A stretch of DNA of 64,000 nucleotides from Plantago major (lineage: Eukaryota > Streptophyta > Magnoliopsida > Lamiales > Plantaginaceae): contig CM048839.1 in assembly GCA_026545765.1 (NCBI GenBank), positions 744,001 to 808,000 of the forward strand. The letters run 5' to 3'. Shown one piece after another: positions 36,326 through 54,951 of this stretch. The notes below the pieces were generated by a model. That model searched no databases, had not been told where the DNA came from, and was given only the letters and a program-made list of their open reading frames with translations. Each line of letters opens with the position of its first letter. Within the stretch, counting starts at the first letter, position 1. A program made the position numbers and the translations under genes.

Positions 36326-39300
36326 CTATAAGTTATCAGCCCCAGCAACTGAAGCGGCTCCAGACACTGGATGAGGTTTCTTTTTCCCCGGTCCAGATGA
36401 AACCTTGACCATGGCAGGTCTTAACAGGCGGTCTCCAAGATAAAAACCCCTGCGAAGTTCTTGGGTAACAATTCCTTCATTGTACACTTCCGATTCTTCC
36501 CTTGCAATAGCTTCGTGTTTCTGTACAACGGCCAAAATATGATTTAGCTAGATAGCCAGACTATAAATAATGCACCTCTAATATCAGACGGGTAATGCGC
36601 AAATACACATAAACGAGGTCTTCAATACAAGACTCAAGAGTATGGTTTTTAAATCATATGGATACAAATCATACAAACTAAGAGTGAGTAGCTGTGGTGA
36701 CTAGCACAAATGACATGTGAGGATGTTGGCCATTGTACTTTTTGTTGTTTAGCTTAGTCTGTTGATTGACAAGTCGATGTGAACCAACATGGTTGAAAAC
36801 CTTAACCTAGTACAGTGTAAACAGTGACTTAATAAACGAAAAGGAGAGAAAGCAGTAGGCCGGAATTGTACTTGGTAGGACATTATCAGATTAATTAGTT
36901 GAATTCTAGCAGATCAAGTATGTCATTTCTAGTAAAGTAGATAATTTAGTTGCCAACTCCTGCAAGGGTATTGTATGTGTTGATTTTCCTCCTTTTCTTT
37001 AGGAAATAAGAGACAAACTCATTGTTTCTTTCCCGATACCGACAGTGCCTTTCTTAAAGAGATGAAACTAAAGATTGTCTGAAAGGTGAAACAGAACTTA
37101 TGCTAAGAATATCCATCAGCAACTAGAACCAACATTTAAAATGAAACAAAATAAATAATACTAGATCAATTTGAACCAAATCAGCATTTATCAATCAGGA
37201 CAGAGTATTAGATAAAGCAAACACTGTAAAAATCCTCCCTTAGCCAGACCATGTTTCTATCATTATGTTAATGTCACTAGCTTAATGTGAGAGACTGATT
37301 CTTTGGCTAAAAATTTCCCATGCAAGTATTGGCTATTATAAATGATCAAATTTGCAGAATCTGGCCCCCGATAGCATAATTATCAAAATCTCTAGTAACG
37401 GAAGTTGTTCCATAGTGAACATTGTAGCAAAACATGTGACTGCAGAAGTTTCTCATTAACTTTTCCGTGGTATGAGGTATTGTCATCTGTCAGAATGTAA
37501 AACTCGGAGCAAGTAATTCATTTTATATAGAGAATAATACTAATTTTCTTCGGCAGAGAAGAATCTCTGACATTGAATAATGAAACAATATTGATATGTT
37601 ATCCCATACCAACCCAACCATGCACCATTTCGTACAGGCAACTGTACCCCCAAATCAAGAACCAAAAAAGAAGAAAAAATAAAAGGAAAGAAAAATGTTT
37701 ATTTCTGGTATGAACCCATTAACATGTAAGACACAAAAAGGGCAATGATCTAGAAAGGATCGGTCTTACCGAAGGATCGAACGGCTTCCCCACGGTTGGG
37801 ACAGCAGCCACCCGCAAGCTCCGCATAATCTCTACCAACTGCTTATATATTCCTTGGTAACTAGTGTCAATCTTCTTTTCCCTCTCAGTCTCCAGCTTGA
37901 GGTGTTGCTTAGCTCTTTCGAAACTGTCAACCATGGGCAATAGGCTTTCAATCACTTCACCTTGGGCATTACTCCTCGAATTCAATTGTTCTTTCTCTGA
38001 TCTTTTCCTGTAATTTTCAAAATCTGCTTGCAAGCGAAGCAATTTCTCCTTTCCTGAAGATATCTCTGCAGACATTGATACTACTTTCTGGGCGAGCTCA
38101 TTCCTTTCTTTCTCCGTAGCAAGCAATACATTTTCAATTTCATAGATAGTTTTTTTATCACCATATACCAAAGCCTCCTTGTAAGCCTGCATAAGGTACT
38201 TCAGACTGGAGGGTTGGCCTTGAGAACCACCTGAACTAGAGTCATCTTCAAGGTTTGTCTGCGAATATGGTTTATATCTCATTTATGAAGAAGCGTATAA
38301 TCATATCGGAATGAATAAAACATCTTGATTCAAGAAACATAGTTCCGACTTCATTCATGCACTTCCCACAGTATGTGAGACATGTCCATTTGTTAAACCA
38401 AATTAACCAGGCACAAAGTATCCGAAATCTCAATCAGCCATTATTAACCCATTCCTTGAGTGAAAAAGGAACATTTAAGCTAGTATATATAGCAGAACAA
38501 GTATCATATCTTACTGCTTATTACTCCCTTGTTATTGATTGCCAGTATAACTATCAAGAAAGGTTCAAGCTACAAACTCCTATAACGCCTTCACCATTCC
38601 CAGTTAGAGTACAGTTTACAGTATGCAATCTGCTGAAAATTGAAAAGATCCAACCCATCTATACACAGTTCTGGTAGATAGACGTGCATGCTGTCTTTAT
38701 TTTGTTTCTGCTTCCATTTAAGTGACGGCGGAGAACACAATTCAAGTTACTATTTTAATTCTACTCTGATCCACCACTACGAAGGAAGAAACAATTGCAA
38801 CATACCCACGCATTTGAAATGGAAACTTGGTGTTTCCACAATCCCATTTTATACCGTAACCAAGGCCCGAGGGGTCAACAGAACAATGCAACAGATCTTT
38901 ACAACACAATAGGTTTATATAATACTACTTCTACTGTTCTACAAGTTACAATGAAGCAGTATAGATTCTATAGTTAATGTCACAATTGCACCAAACAACC
39001 CAGCAAAGCAGGATCCCCTCAATTCGCTATTGTAGCATGAAATTGTAAATTATGAAAAATCTAGTTTTCTGAATCTGGCTAAAACTTCTAAATCATCCTA
39101 TCAAACTCAAACATGACACAAACTTTATCCAAGAATTTGATAGATTCAGTCAATTAGCCTCACAAGGAAGGCTATATGTCAGCTAAGAGACGTAAAGAAA
39201 AAAAAAACACGTATCAATCCAATCAGCAGCTTTTTTCTGAGTAATCCATAAAGAGTGATTGATTGATTACCTGGTAAGAAGGTCGAGGTTCTCTGAAGGC

Positions 39301-39468
39301 TGAGGTCATGAAAGATTCAATCTTTTTGCTCTTGATAACTCTTAGATTTGAAAATCTGCCGGTTGAATTGGGTATAGGAAATGAAGAAAGGGGAGTTCTT
39401 GAAGTGGTTTGTGGAGGTAAAAGCTGAGTGGGTCTTATTGGAACAGAAAGAGAAGGTGAAGCTGCCAT
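36326..39468 (-). CDS. Chloroplast GrpE-type co-chaperone (CGE)
   Basis: Three exons on the minus strand: 39271-39468, 37770-38258 and 36326-36520, all GT-AG and phase 0, giving 293 residues. GrpE proteins are nucleotide-exchange factors that release ADP from Hsp70. Residues 1 to about 60 are rich in S, T, P and basic residues without acids (MAASPSLSVPIRPTQLLPPQ), the look of a chloroplast transit peptide. A long helix follows (EIENVLLATEKERNELAQKV to RLQADFENYRKRSEKEQLNS), then NAQGEVIESLLPMVDSFERA, and the beta domain HEAIAREESEVYNEGIV, LRRGFYLGDRLLRPAMVKVS. Plastid stroma is the likely site, with cpHsc70 as partner; the sequence seems closer to the CGE2-type gene than CGE1. An in-frame ATG lies upstream at 39621, but the start chosen gives a normal transit peptide. 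Introns are 1.0 and 1.2 kb. Confidence 0.93.
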
Positions 39469-40511
39469 GGTTGAGAGTTGAGAGAGAGGCAGAGCAGCAA
39501 AAGAATGCAGTATTATTCCACGGAACTCGCCTCTCTCTTTGCTGTGGAAGAGACTGGAAGCTGTTGTATTCTGAATTTCTAATCCAAGTAGTCGAATTAT
39601 TGCACGGGTTGCAAGCAACACAGTAGTGGTCCAAGGGTTTTGTTGGTAACAAGATTATATGGAGACTGATCCAAAGCGGATAATTCTAAAAAAAAAACGT
39701 GCGACACTGACTCAAAGCGGCACAATATCATACTAGCTTTATGTTTGTGGTCTGGTCATGATTAATCGTGCACGATCCAAATGGTCGTATAGTGATCAAT
39801 TTGTGGTCGAGTCGTTACAATTAGTATCGGAGCAGCACCCAAACTTAACGAGCACATCGAATAATTAAGGGGTAGAGTATATAACTCACATCCCACATCG
39901 ATTGAGAGCGAGTAAGATAAAATAGTATTTTAATAATAGTAGGCCACCAGTTTTCCATAGTATGCTGCAATTTGGGTTGCTCAAAACATATTTGTGCTTT
40001 CTCCGACCCAAAGCGAATATCATGCCAACACATGTGTAGACCGGTCATTAATAACCGTGTCAATCCAAATGATCCGTCTCAATTAAATATTTGAATCGTT
40101 ACAAACATACCAATCCTATTTCATATGCTTCAACAAAATCAAATAGCAATTCACAATATTTGACTCTACTTTATCCAAGATTGCAGCCCATGACTTGCTC
40201 CATAGTAATTTTGTTTTACACAGATTGGATTTCATCCAGTTTCCTCAAGAACTAAATGGATCAGTTTTGCTGGATTAGGATTGGGCTAAACCCAAATAAA
40301 TATATTTTATTAACATCCTTAATTCCAATACTTCTTCCATCCCATAAAATTTCATACATGACTTTAGAATGAATCTATTCCATACCAAAAAAAAAAAAAT
40401 TACTATTTCACTTTATTACATTTTTCCCACAAAAAGTAGTACTAGTACTACATTTTCATGTTTTATCATTGATTTTAAATTTTCATCTAAAACTACACGT
40501 CAACTCCAACT
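39469..40511. other. Upstream region of the GrpE gene
   Basis: It contains the GrpE 5' leader and promoter. The sequence is AT-rich beyond about 39700 with no supported gene. Short ORFs here are not conserved-looking. Confidence 0.5.
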
Positions 40512-41372
40512 CAGGTTAAATGCAAATACCCCCTTAAGTTATTGTAAATGTGCGCAAAACCCCCTTAAGTTAACAAATTAGTATCAAACCCCCCGAGTTA
40601 TTAAAAAATGTGCGCGAAACCCCCTGAGTTATGAAAAATGTGCGCGAAACCCCCCTGAGTTATTAAAACATGTGCATGGAACCCCCTTAGCCTTTTTTTT
40701 ACGGCGTGCTCGTGTTAGGTGTGACAATGGATGTTCTTTTAGGTTTTCTTACTCCAAATTAACTTAACTGGACATTCATAGTTTCAGTTTATTATCTTTT
40801 GCCTTCACTTTTTTCCGTTACATGACTAAAAATGAATTGGTATATGTTGTTGATATGTAGTGACAATTTTAATTAGTGTTATCTATGGTTGTTATTTATA
40901 TATTTCAGTGCTATATAATCAGTAGTGTGTGATTGATTTTTGTTGTTCATCAACCAGGAAAAAAAGTAGAGTTTTACTATTTTTAATAGCTCAAATTTAA
41001 GTAATTTTAATATTTTCGAAAATTTTGACTAACGAGTCAAACTGCACACAATACGAATTCATCATGTATATTTAGTATTCATGTAAAAGGGTATTACAAT
41101 GACTTTATAGGAATTCAATGGGATTTTGCGCATATTTTTAATAACTGTGTTTTTTTTCTGTTGCATTAATTTGGTGTAAAATAACATAAACAAACATATA
41201 TAGTCGTCCCTAATGAGAGTGTACCTCACACACTTTATAAATAAAGGGTGGGTGGTTTTGTACCCATTTTTAATAACTTAAGAGGGTTTGGTACTAATTC
41301 GTTAACTTAAATGGGGTTTCGCACACTTTATTAATAACTTATGGGGTGTTATGCATTTAACTCACTCCAACT
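40503..41372. mobile_element. Mutator-like MITE with long subrepeat-bearing arms
   Basis: The element spans 40512-41363 (852 bp) and is flanked by the 9-bp target duplication ACTCCAACT (40503-40511 and 41364-41372). The left arm starts CAGGTTAAATGCAAATAC and the inverted right arm starts GAGTTAAATGCATAACAC; both continue with CCCTTAAGTTATT-like blocks, TTAACGAATTAGTACCAAAC-like blocks and a repeated AATGTGCGCGAAACCCCCTG-type word. The arms therefore pair over well over 100 bp. No ORF is seen. A 9-bp duplication with long arms points to a Mutator-like element. Confidence 0.82.
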
Positions 41373-43303
41373 TTAATGTATGAAGTTCTTTGACGGAGGG
41401 AGGAGTTTTCTTGAAGCACCCAAGATTGTTAAGAAAAATTATTTGAGTTTAATCATTTCCACTTTTTGAACATTTTAACTTGTGAGTTTACTTAATTTAC
41501 TCGTCACATGCTAAACTTAAAACTTTTTTTCGTGTACTTTGAGCAAGTGAATAATAACTTAGCTTGGGAAAAATAAAATCCCTAATTCTATGGATACAAT
41601 GTATTTTGTCACTAAAATTTAACGTATAGTATTATAAATGACACAGGTACATACAATAATTTCCGGTAGAGGTTGGTACGTATTGATTTATCTTGAAAGA
41701 ACCAACAAATGAAATAATACATGATCAACCTGATTATCCCATCAAATGAAATATTCATGACATATCAACCAACAAATACTACTATTATCATTATGTAAAG
41801 CTATGGGGCTTTTGCAATTCCTAGTTATAAGTGGCAAATATGTCACTGTAGTAGATTCCACATCATTTTCTAATTAATGCATTTTACTTTCTCGGATTAT
41901 CACTAAAATAATGTAGCGCCGCTATTCATATTTCATGGCACATTTGTTTTTGAGATTAATTTATAACTATAAGAAATTTAGAATTAAATGTGTGAAAAAA
42001 TACGTGTTCATTGGTGGATTAATATAGAATAAGGCACGGTGCACAATCAAGAAAGAAATTTAAAATGGGTACAGGTCATGTAGTACATGCACAGCACAAA
42101 CACGTCATATTAAATTTTCGTGTCATGTTTTGTAGTAACATAATTCCGAAAATAACTAAATTCATGCATGATTCACATGTCGAGCTATGTTTTCAAAATT
42201 GTACTTTCCCATTATCCACGGATTTTACGTATTTATTTGTATAACACACAAACTAGAGTCTACGTGTAGTTTTAAATTTTAAATAAATGAAAGAAACACA
42301 TAATGTTTTAAGTTTTACCGATCAACTACAACTTAAATAACGTAAAAAGTTATAAGACGATTATAAAAATAAATATGAATGTCAAACTATTAATAAAATC
42401 CATCAATGTCGTAAACATTACAACAGATTTATACATCTCATACATTCAACATTTATAAAAATGATGATTAAACTCTAGTTATGCAATCATTATTTAACTT
42501 CTTAATAGCAATACAATTCAAGAAATTAGAAAAAACACTTCATCAATCATAATCATAATATAAAAAGGAAAAGATGCAACCCATTGAGCTACCACAATTC
42601 TTCCATAGCATTTCCTGGAAATATCCCTCCTTCCACTCCTAAATGTGAACAATAACATCATTATATTTTCACAGTGACTTGCCAATTTAACACAGCAAGT
42701 ATTTAATGTTTGAAGAACATAGCAAATGCACAAGCAAATAATTGCTACTGCTATATACTCTACTTAGACTAATAGTCATAATTAACAATAAATAATTTTC
42801 TATCTAAGTTGTTTACAAAACTACAAAATAATTAAATAGTATAGAATTAGAAAGTATCGTACCCAGTATTTAAAGTCCGGAAGGCGAAATTATATACTAC
42901 TACTATAGAGATCCCCTACTATATGAGACTGTTTCATAGTTTAGGGACAAACCGGCGAACTATTATATTATCGAAAATATTACATATATAAATTCTTTTT
43001 CTATAAATTTTTCGAAGACGAACAATTCAACTATACTCCATTCTAGTTCTAGGTCCGCTTCTCCGGGTTAGACCTTGAATTTAACGTCACGCCTCTAACA
43101 CAGCACCAAAGTCATTTCCCAACAATCCCCAATTTTCACTCTAATTTCTATACCCGCGTATACAAATTTGCATTGTCTACTGGTACTCTACTGGTAGTAT
43201 ATAAATATTGAATTCTCTTGCAAATTATTCCAAAAAACCCCCAAAACATTCTCCATTTTCCAGCTCTATCATCGCCTTTTCCCACGTCTTTGCTCAGTCA
43301 AGC
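41373..43303. other. Intergenic region upstream of the GT31 gene
   Basis: AT-rich sequence with no ORF of coding character, RNA gene or clear transposon boundary. The last ~200 bp are CT-rich and lead into the promoter. Confidence 0.5.
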
Positions 43304-43312
43304 TATATATAC
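43304..43312 (+). promoter_or_regulatory. Probable TATA box of the GT31 gene
   Basis: TATATATAC lies 69 bp before the start codon of the galactosyltransferase gene. Confidence 0.55.
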
Positions 43313-43380
43313 AAGATTCTGAGTATCAATATACAATTGACCAAGACAAAGTTGAAGTTTTTTTGCTGTGTTTTGTGAGG

Positions 43381-46040
43381 ATGAAGAGCAAGAGTAATGG
43401 GAAGGTTTCTGCTAAGTGGATTCCCATTTTCTCGATTTGTTTCTTCTTTCTTGGCATCGTTGTTACCAGCAGGTATGTTTCAGATTTTGAATTTTGACTA
43501 GTTCGTTTTGGTTTTTGAGTTCTTGAAAGTTTGAATTTTTGGGGCTGTTTGGGATTTGCTGATCTGGGTTTTGCAGGATGTGGGGCTCAGTGGAATCTAA
43601 CAGTCAGCTCATAACTCAGAAGAGGAGGGAGCAAGAGTTGCAGATCGTAGCTGAGGATTGTGATACCAAGAAAAAGGTTTGATCTTTTTGATGAAAAGTT
43701 TGGATTTTTATGTCGTTTTCTGTAATTTTAAAGGATAGTGATTTGAGCTCTACCATTTGCTCAGAATAGTAACTTTATGATCTTTTGATGTTTTTTGTTG
43801 GTACTTTTATTTAAAATTATTTCTGAGGGTATTGAATGGATTGGATGTTGAGTTCGTTTTGTTGTTGGATTTGAATAGAAATCAGGAGAGGATAACAAGG
43901 ATGTAATGAAGGAAGTGTATAAAACTCATGAGGCGATCCAGTGAGTTTCATAAATGAATCCGTTTATTTCGATTTTGCTTTGGTTTCCTTTTGTACTTTG
44001 TTGCAATGTTTTTATGATATGGTGAATCGGGATGTTATTTCAGATCATTGGATAAGTCGATCTCAATGCTTCAGATGGAGTTATCTGCAAGTAGAAGTAA
44101 AGGGGCGGCAGATGCGTCTTCTGTAGTTTCAAATGAGGGACCTCCGAGAAAGAAGGCATTTATGGTGATTGGTATAAATACAGCTTTCAGTAGTAGAAAG
44201 AGACGTGATTCTCTCCGTGAAACTTGGATGCCTCAAGGTTGGTACCACTTAGTTGTGATCTCATCCTTTCCACTTGAGAATTTATGTTAATGTTAGTATG
44301 TTTTTTTCAGGAGAACAACTTCTCAGATTGGAGCGTGAGAAGGGCATTGTTGTGAGATTTATGATCGGGCATAGGTATGCATATTGTTATCTTTTTTTCT
44401 TTATCCTGTAATTATCCCTATGAACTCTTGTAACCTGTTGCTAAAATCTCTTGGAACGTAGATATTATTTTCTCAGCTCTCTGATGATTTCCAAATTCAT
44501 TCAGTTGTTCACCAGTTATATGTCTCTCTCCATTTTTCAGTGCGACATCTAACAGCATATTGGATAGAGCCCTTGACTCTGAAGAAGCTCAACACAAGGA
44601 TTTTCTCAGACTGGTAACACTCAACTCAATGTTTTTTCTTTCAACCCTTCAAAATTTGAAGCTCCTAGTATCTTAAGGATGTAATCTTGTAGGAACATAT
44701 TGAAGGATATCATGAATTATCAGCAAAAACGAAGATTTTCTTCTCTACTGCAGTTGCAATGTGGGATGCTGATTTTTATGTCAAGGTCGACGATGATGTT
44801 CATCTTAATTTAGGTTAGTATTTTTCCTTGACGTCTGAACTGTTAATTGTTTGGTCACCCATGATATCCTTGAACTTTCTCATATTTTTGATATATGAAA
44901 GTCACTTACCGAGTGGTTGTACTTTACAGGTACATTGGCTGCAACTGTTGCTCGTCATAGATCTAAACCCAGAATATACATTGGTTGTATGAAATCCGGA
45001 CCAGTTCTGGCTCAAAAGTAATGAACTTGTGCAGTCTACTTTTTTCTGTTTTTGTCTTCTATTCTTTCCCCTTTTTCTTCAACTAACTCTTATACTTTGT
45101 GTTGTCCAGAAATGTCAAGTACCATGAACCAGAGTACTGGAAATTCGGAGAAGAAGGAAACAAATACTTCCGTCACGCAACTGGTCAGATTTATGCCATC
45201 TCAAAGGATTTAGCAACTTACATCTCTATAAACCAGTAAGGACTGCTTCACTGATATTTGAGCTCATTTTTGTTCTTGTATGACTTGATTGGATTTTTGT
45301 TGAGCTTTTGTATTAATTTGTCTTTGGAAAATGAATCATGTGAATTAAAGTACGTTATGGTGTTAAAATGGAGGCAGTGAATCCTATTGCATTCAGAAAC
45401 AAAAAAAATCTTGGGCAATATCCTCTCAGCACATGTTATTTGTTTCTTATCCCTCTCGAAATGAATCATTAAAGTCAATAAAGTCTATTTAAATTATTGT
45501 CCTGATGAAAATTAAACAAGGATTGATTTCATTTAATGTTTCTTTATCTAATCTGCACTGGAATGGTATTTAACTTGTAGGCCCATATTGCATAAGTTTG
45601 CCAATGAAGATGTGTCGCTTGGTGCTTGGTTTATTGGACTTGAAGTTGAGCATATCGATGAACGGAGCATGTGCTGTGGTACACCACCTGGTATGGCCCT
45701 ACGGATACCGAGTTTACTTCAGATCTGAAAGAGATAACCCTGATAGAGTAGATAGTTAGGCTATATAAACACTCTTATAAGGCCCAATAGTCTAATCTTT
45801 GTCAAGCTCAACCACTCGTATAGCAGGCCTATATTCTCACTTACAAGTCATGTTACTAGACATATAGCCTAAAGTTAAAGTTACTTTGCAGATTGTGAAT
45901 GGAAGGCACAAGCGGGAAATGTATGTGTAGCATCCTTTGACTGGAGTTGCAGTGGGATCTGCAAATCAGTGGAGAAGTTAAAATTTGTGCACGAACAGTG
46001 TGGTGAAGGAGAAGAGGCACTTTGGAACGCTTTACTATAA
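43381..46040 (+). CDS. Beta-1,3-galactosyltransferase family protein (GT31)
   Basis: Eleven exons: 43381-43472, 43577-43676, 43879-43940, 44044-44237, 44311-44374, 44541-44613, 44693-44813, 44930-45017, 45110-45235, 45581-45690 and 45892-46040. Every junction is GT-AG and phase-consistent, giving 392 residues. It is a type II Golgi membrane enzyme: a short basic tail, one signal anchor (about 13-29, [17 protein letters not shown]), a stem of DUF4094 type (to about 125), and the GT31 catalytic domain starting [28 protein letters not shown]. The DXD metal/UDP-sugar motif is [11 protein letters not shown], followed by [20 protein letters not shown] and [20 protein letters not shown]. Relatives add beta-1,3-galactose to arabinogalactan proteins; the acceptor here is not known. 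Length matches the plant B3GALT group of about 390-410 residues. Confidence 0.95.
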
Positions 46041-47212
46041 AACTCGCTCGCTGTTGGCAATGGAAAAGTATAGTAAAGAAATACATAGTCCTTCCATGTG
46101 AGTGACCAAACTACTGCAGCCAGTTCAAATGCAGTACTTGACAGGCATGAAGGCTTTGGCTAACCAGGTGTGTGTATTAATGTTGTAGTTCTCCCAGGCT
46201 GATGATTCCTGTATAGCCAATCGGGTTGAATAGTAGTAGATCATATTTTATTTGGGGTGTTGGATGCAAGTATTACATTCTTCCGGAATTCCAGACGAAC
46301 AGTAAATTTTTGGAGCTGATTTATGGTAGAAGTTAGCAGATTTTTGAATATATAAGGAAGTAATCATCTGCATATGTGTATTTCTTCCTGTGAAGCTATA
46401 CCATATCTGTGAAATGCCAATCTTACCATTAATTGAAAGATCAAATGCTTTTGCGTGTTGCCTTTTTGCAATCTAAGGCAGATTGGACATGCTTACCAAC
46501 CAGATATGTTGACAGTTACTGCAAATGGTTGTTTGGTCATACAGAACAGATGAATGTCTTCACGCTCAATAAACTGGACTCGACATTTCAAGCTTGCATT
46601 CGAATTAGTTAACGGTCTAAGTTCGTTCACCTCCAATGACACTAGGATCACCCAAAATCATTCATTTGCAAGAAAGATCAACATAAGAATGGTGTGTATA
46701 ATCAACTGAATGATGTTTCAGAGATTCAGTTTAGCACTTCACCAAAGGTAGTTCATTTCGTAACCGGTTAGCTCAAGATAGTCATCTTCTCATTAATAGA
46801 CAACACATTTTTCATATCGATTCCATAAGGGTACGAATTTCTGTACAACAGCAAACCAAAGATTTAGGAACTCATTAGCAAAGCTCTTCTAATAGAAAGC
46901 TACGGTGAGTGAAAGCTGCATAAATCACCCTACAGGTTTACAACACAACTGAAGAGCCTACAAATTTATAGTAACTGTTAGATTCAACTTTTGGGACATA
47001 AACATAAGGATATGTATATCCATACACTAGTACATGCGACGTGATCAAGATAGGTTATGTTAGTACATTGATATAACGAGTCAAAAATCTCTCAGAACCT
47101 AAGCCTACACCAAAGAAACAGACCAAATCACTGCCTCATTTGCTTGATGATCTTTATGTACAGACTCATAATCAAACCAAGTTTGCCAACGGAGAAAAGC
47201 AATAGGGGACCT
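46041..47212. other. Convergent 3' flanks of GT31 and HAM genes
   Basis: No ORF of coding character. This should hold the 3' UTRs of both convergent genes. I see no transposon boundary. Confidence 0.55.
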
Positions 47213-53748
<6,536 letters not shown>

Positions 53749-54900
53749 ATTTCTTTTTCTGTGCCGAAAAGTTGCGGATAGAAATTTCAAGTTTAGAATT
53801 GTAAAATGTTATAAATAACTTTTGCCTGTTTTTGTATTTGCAGAAAGGGTCCTCTAGGTTTTAGGATGTTAGCTTATAGCCTTATATCAGAGTTAGGGTT
53901 GTGCAAACAAGCCGACCGCATTTCACCCGCACCTGCCGATTAATTTTCTTAAAAAAAAATTATGCGGGTTAACCTTTTTATAACCCGTCATATTGTTCAC
54001 ATAACAAAAGGTGTATATATATATTAAATAAAGTAATTATCACTTATATGAATAGATATTAATATATAATAGATTAATATTAGTAAATTAGGGTTCTAAA
54101 TTTGGATTATTGAAGAAGCTCCATCTATCTATCTGTAATTATTGGCTAGGTGCGGTGGACTTCACTGGATAGTTGGTTTTATGCCTTCTGGTGTTTCACT
54201 TATGTCTTTGCAACCCAGTTTTCCATTTAATCAAGATTTGGCCTTTGTTTGTCGATACTGGTCTATACTAAGTCTACACTAGTGGTTCCCTGTTTCTATT
54301 AGCTTTGTTAAGCTAGATTTCATATACTCTTGATATGGGATTATGGCACAACTTGTGCTATGATCCTACTTTAATAAAGTTTATCTTCTGGAAAAAAATA
54401 AAAAAATAGTATTGAAATAAGAAACTACATATGTGAAAATGGTACTTCATCATTTTGCTTGATTTTAAAATATTTTGTTAATTTGATGGATTATAGTATA
54501 TTTTAGTTGATGTAGTAATTCACCCGTTAATCCGCCCGCCAATCCACCCGCCATTGTTATCACCCGAACCGCCACGGGTTGGAAAATTGGTCTACCCGCC
54601 ACGGGTCGGACAAATAATCACCCGTCATAGGCGGGTTGGTTTGATTTTTTGTAAATACCCGCCAATACCCGTCCGCGCTCACCAGAGTTGCACTTTCAAG
54701 ATTCAACTACTTAAAAAAGAAAAGGGCATACTAAACGCAGGACAGTTTTTAACATATTGTAAAAGGTCCTTCAAGTAATACAAATATCAAAGTTAGTCCC
54801 ATATTTATCCTATATATTCCGCTAAACCCCACTATATCTGACTTCTTCAAAACTTTATAATCGTAAACACACTACAATACAATACGAGAACAAAAAATCA
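53749..54900. other. Upstream region of HAM, with a CCCGC-rich repeat element
   Basis: It includes the HAM leader and promoter, then a hAT-like element described separately (about 53896-54682). A TATATATTCC motif near 54811 precedes a weak candidate exon at 54901. Confidence 0.45.
53896..54682. mobile_element. Possible hAT-like element with CCCGC-rich ends
   Basis: The left end begins GGGTTGTGCAAACAAGCCGA, the right end lies after a CCCGTCCGCGCTCAC stretch, and both arms are rich in ACCCGC/GCGGGT words that can pair. The flanks CAGAGTTA (53888-53895) and CAGAGTTG (54683-54690) are a near-match 8-bp duplication, the size used by hAT elements. The middle includes a stretch ending TACTTTAATAAAGTTTATCT plus an A-rich tail (about 54370-54410) resembling a LINE 3' end. 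Ends are diverged, so the call is tentative. Confidence 0.4.
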
Positions 54901-54951
54901 TGTCGTCCAAGTATTGGCCGGACTATGGCAACGATGGCGAATCTGAAGAGG
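54901..54951 (+). other. Candidate first exon, unknown protein
   Basis: A TATA-like TATATATTCC (near 54811) is followed 80-90 bp later by an ATG opening MSSKYWPDYGNDGESEE, after which comes a plausible donor GTATGA. I found no convincing second exon. It could be the relic of a gene whose rest was lost or displaced by the repeats that follow. Confidence 0.25.

Noticed and set aside
38357-38977. Plus-strand ORFs within the GrpE intron 1
   Set aside because: They are open frames in intron sequence with no conserved motif and run opposite to the gene.
39469-39621. Upstream in-frame ATG for the GrpE protein
   Set aside because: The extension (MLLATRAIIRLLGLEIQ) is not transit-peptide-like and the downstream start gives a standard chloroplast N-terminus.
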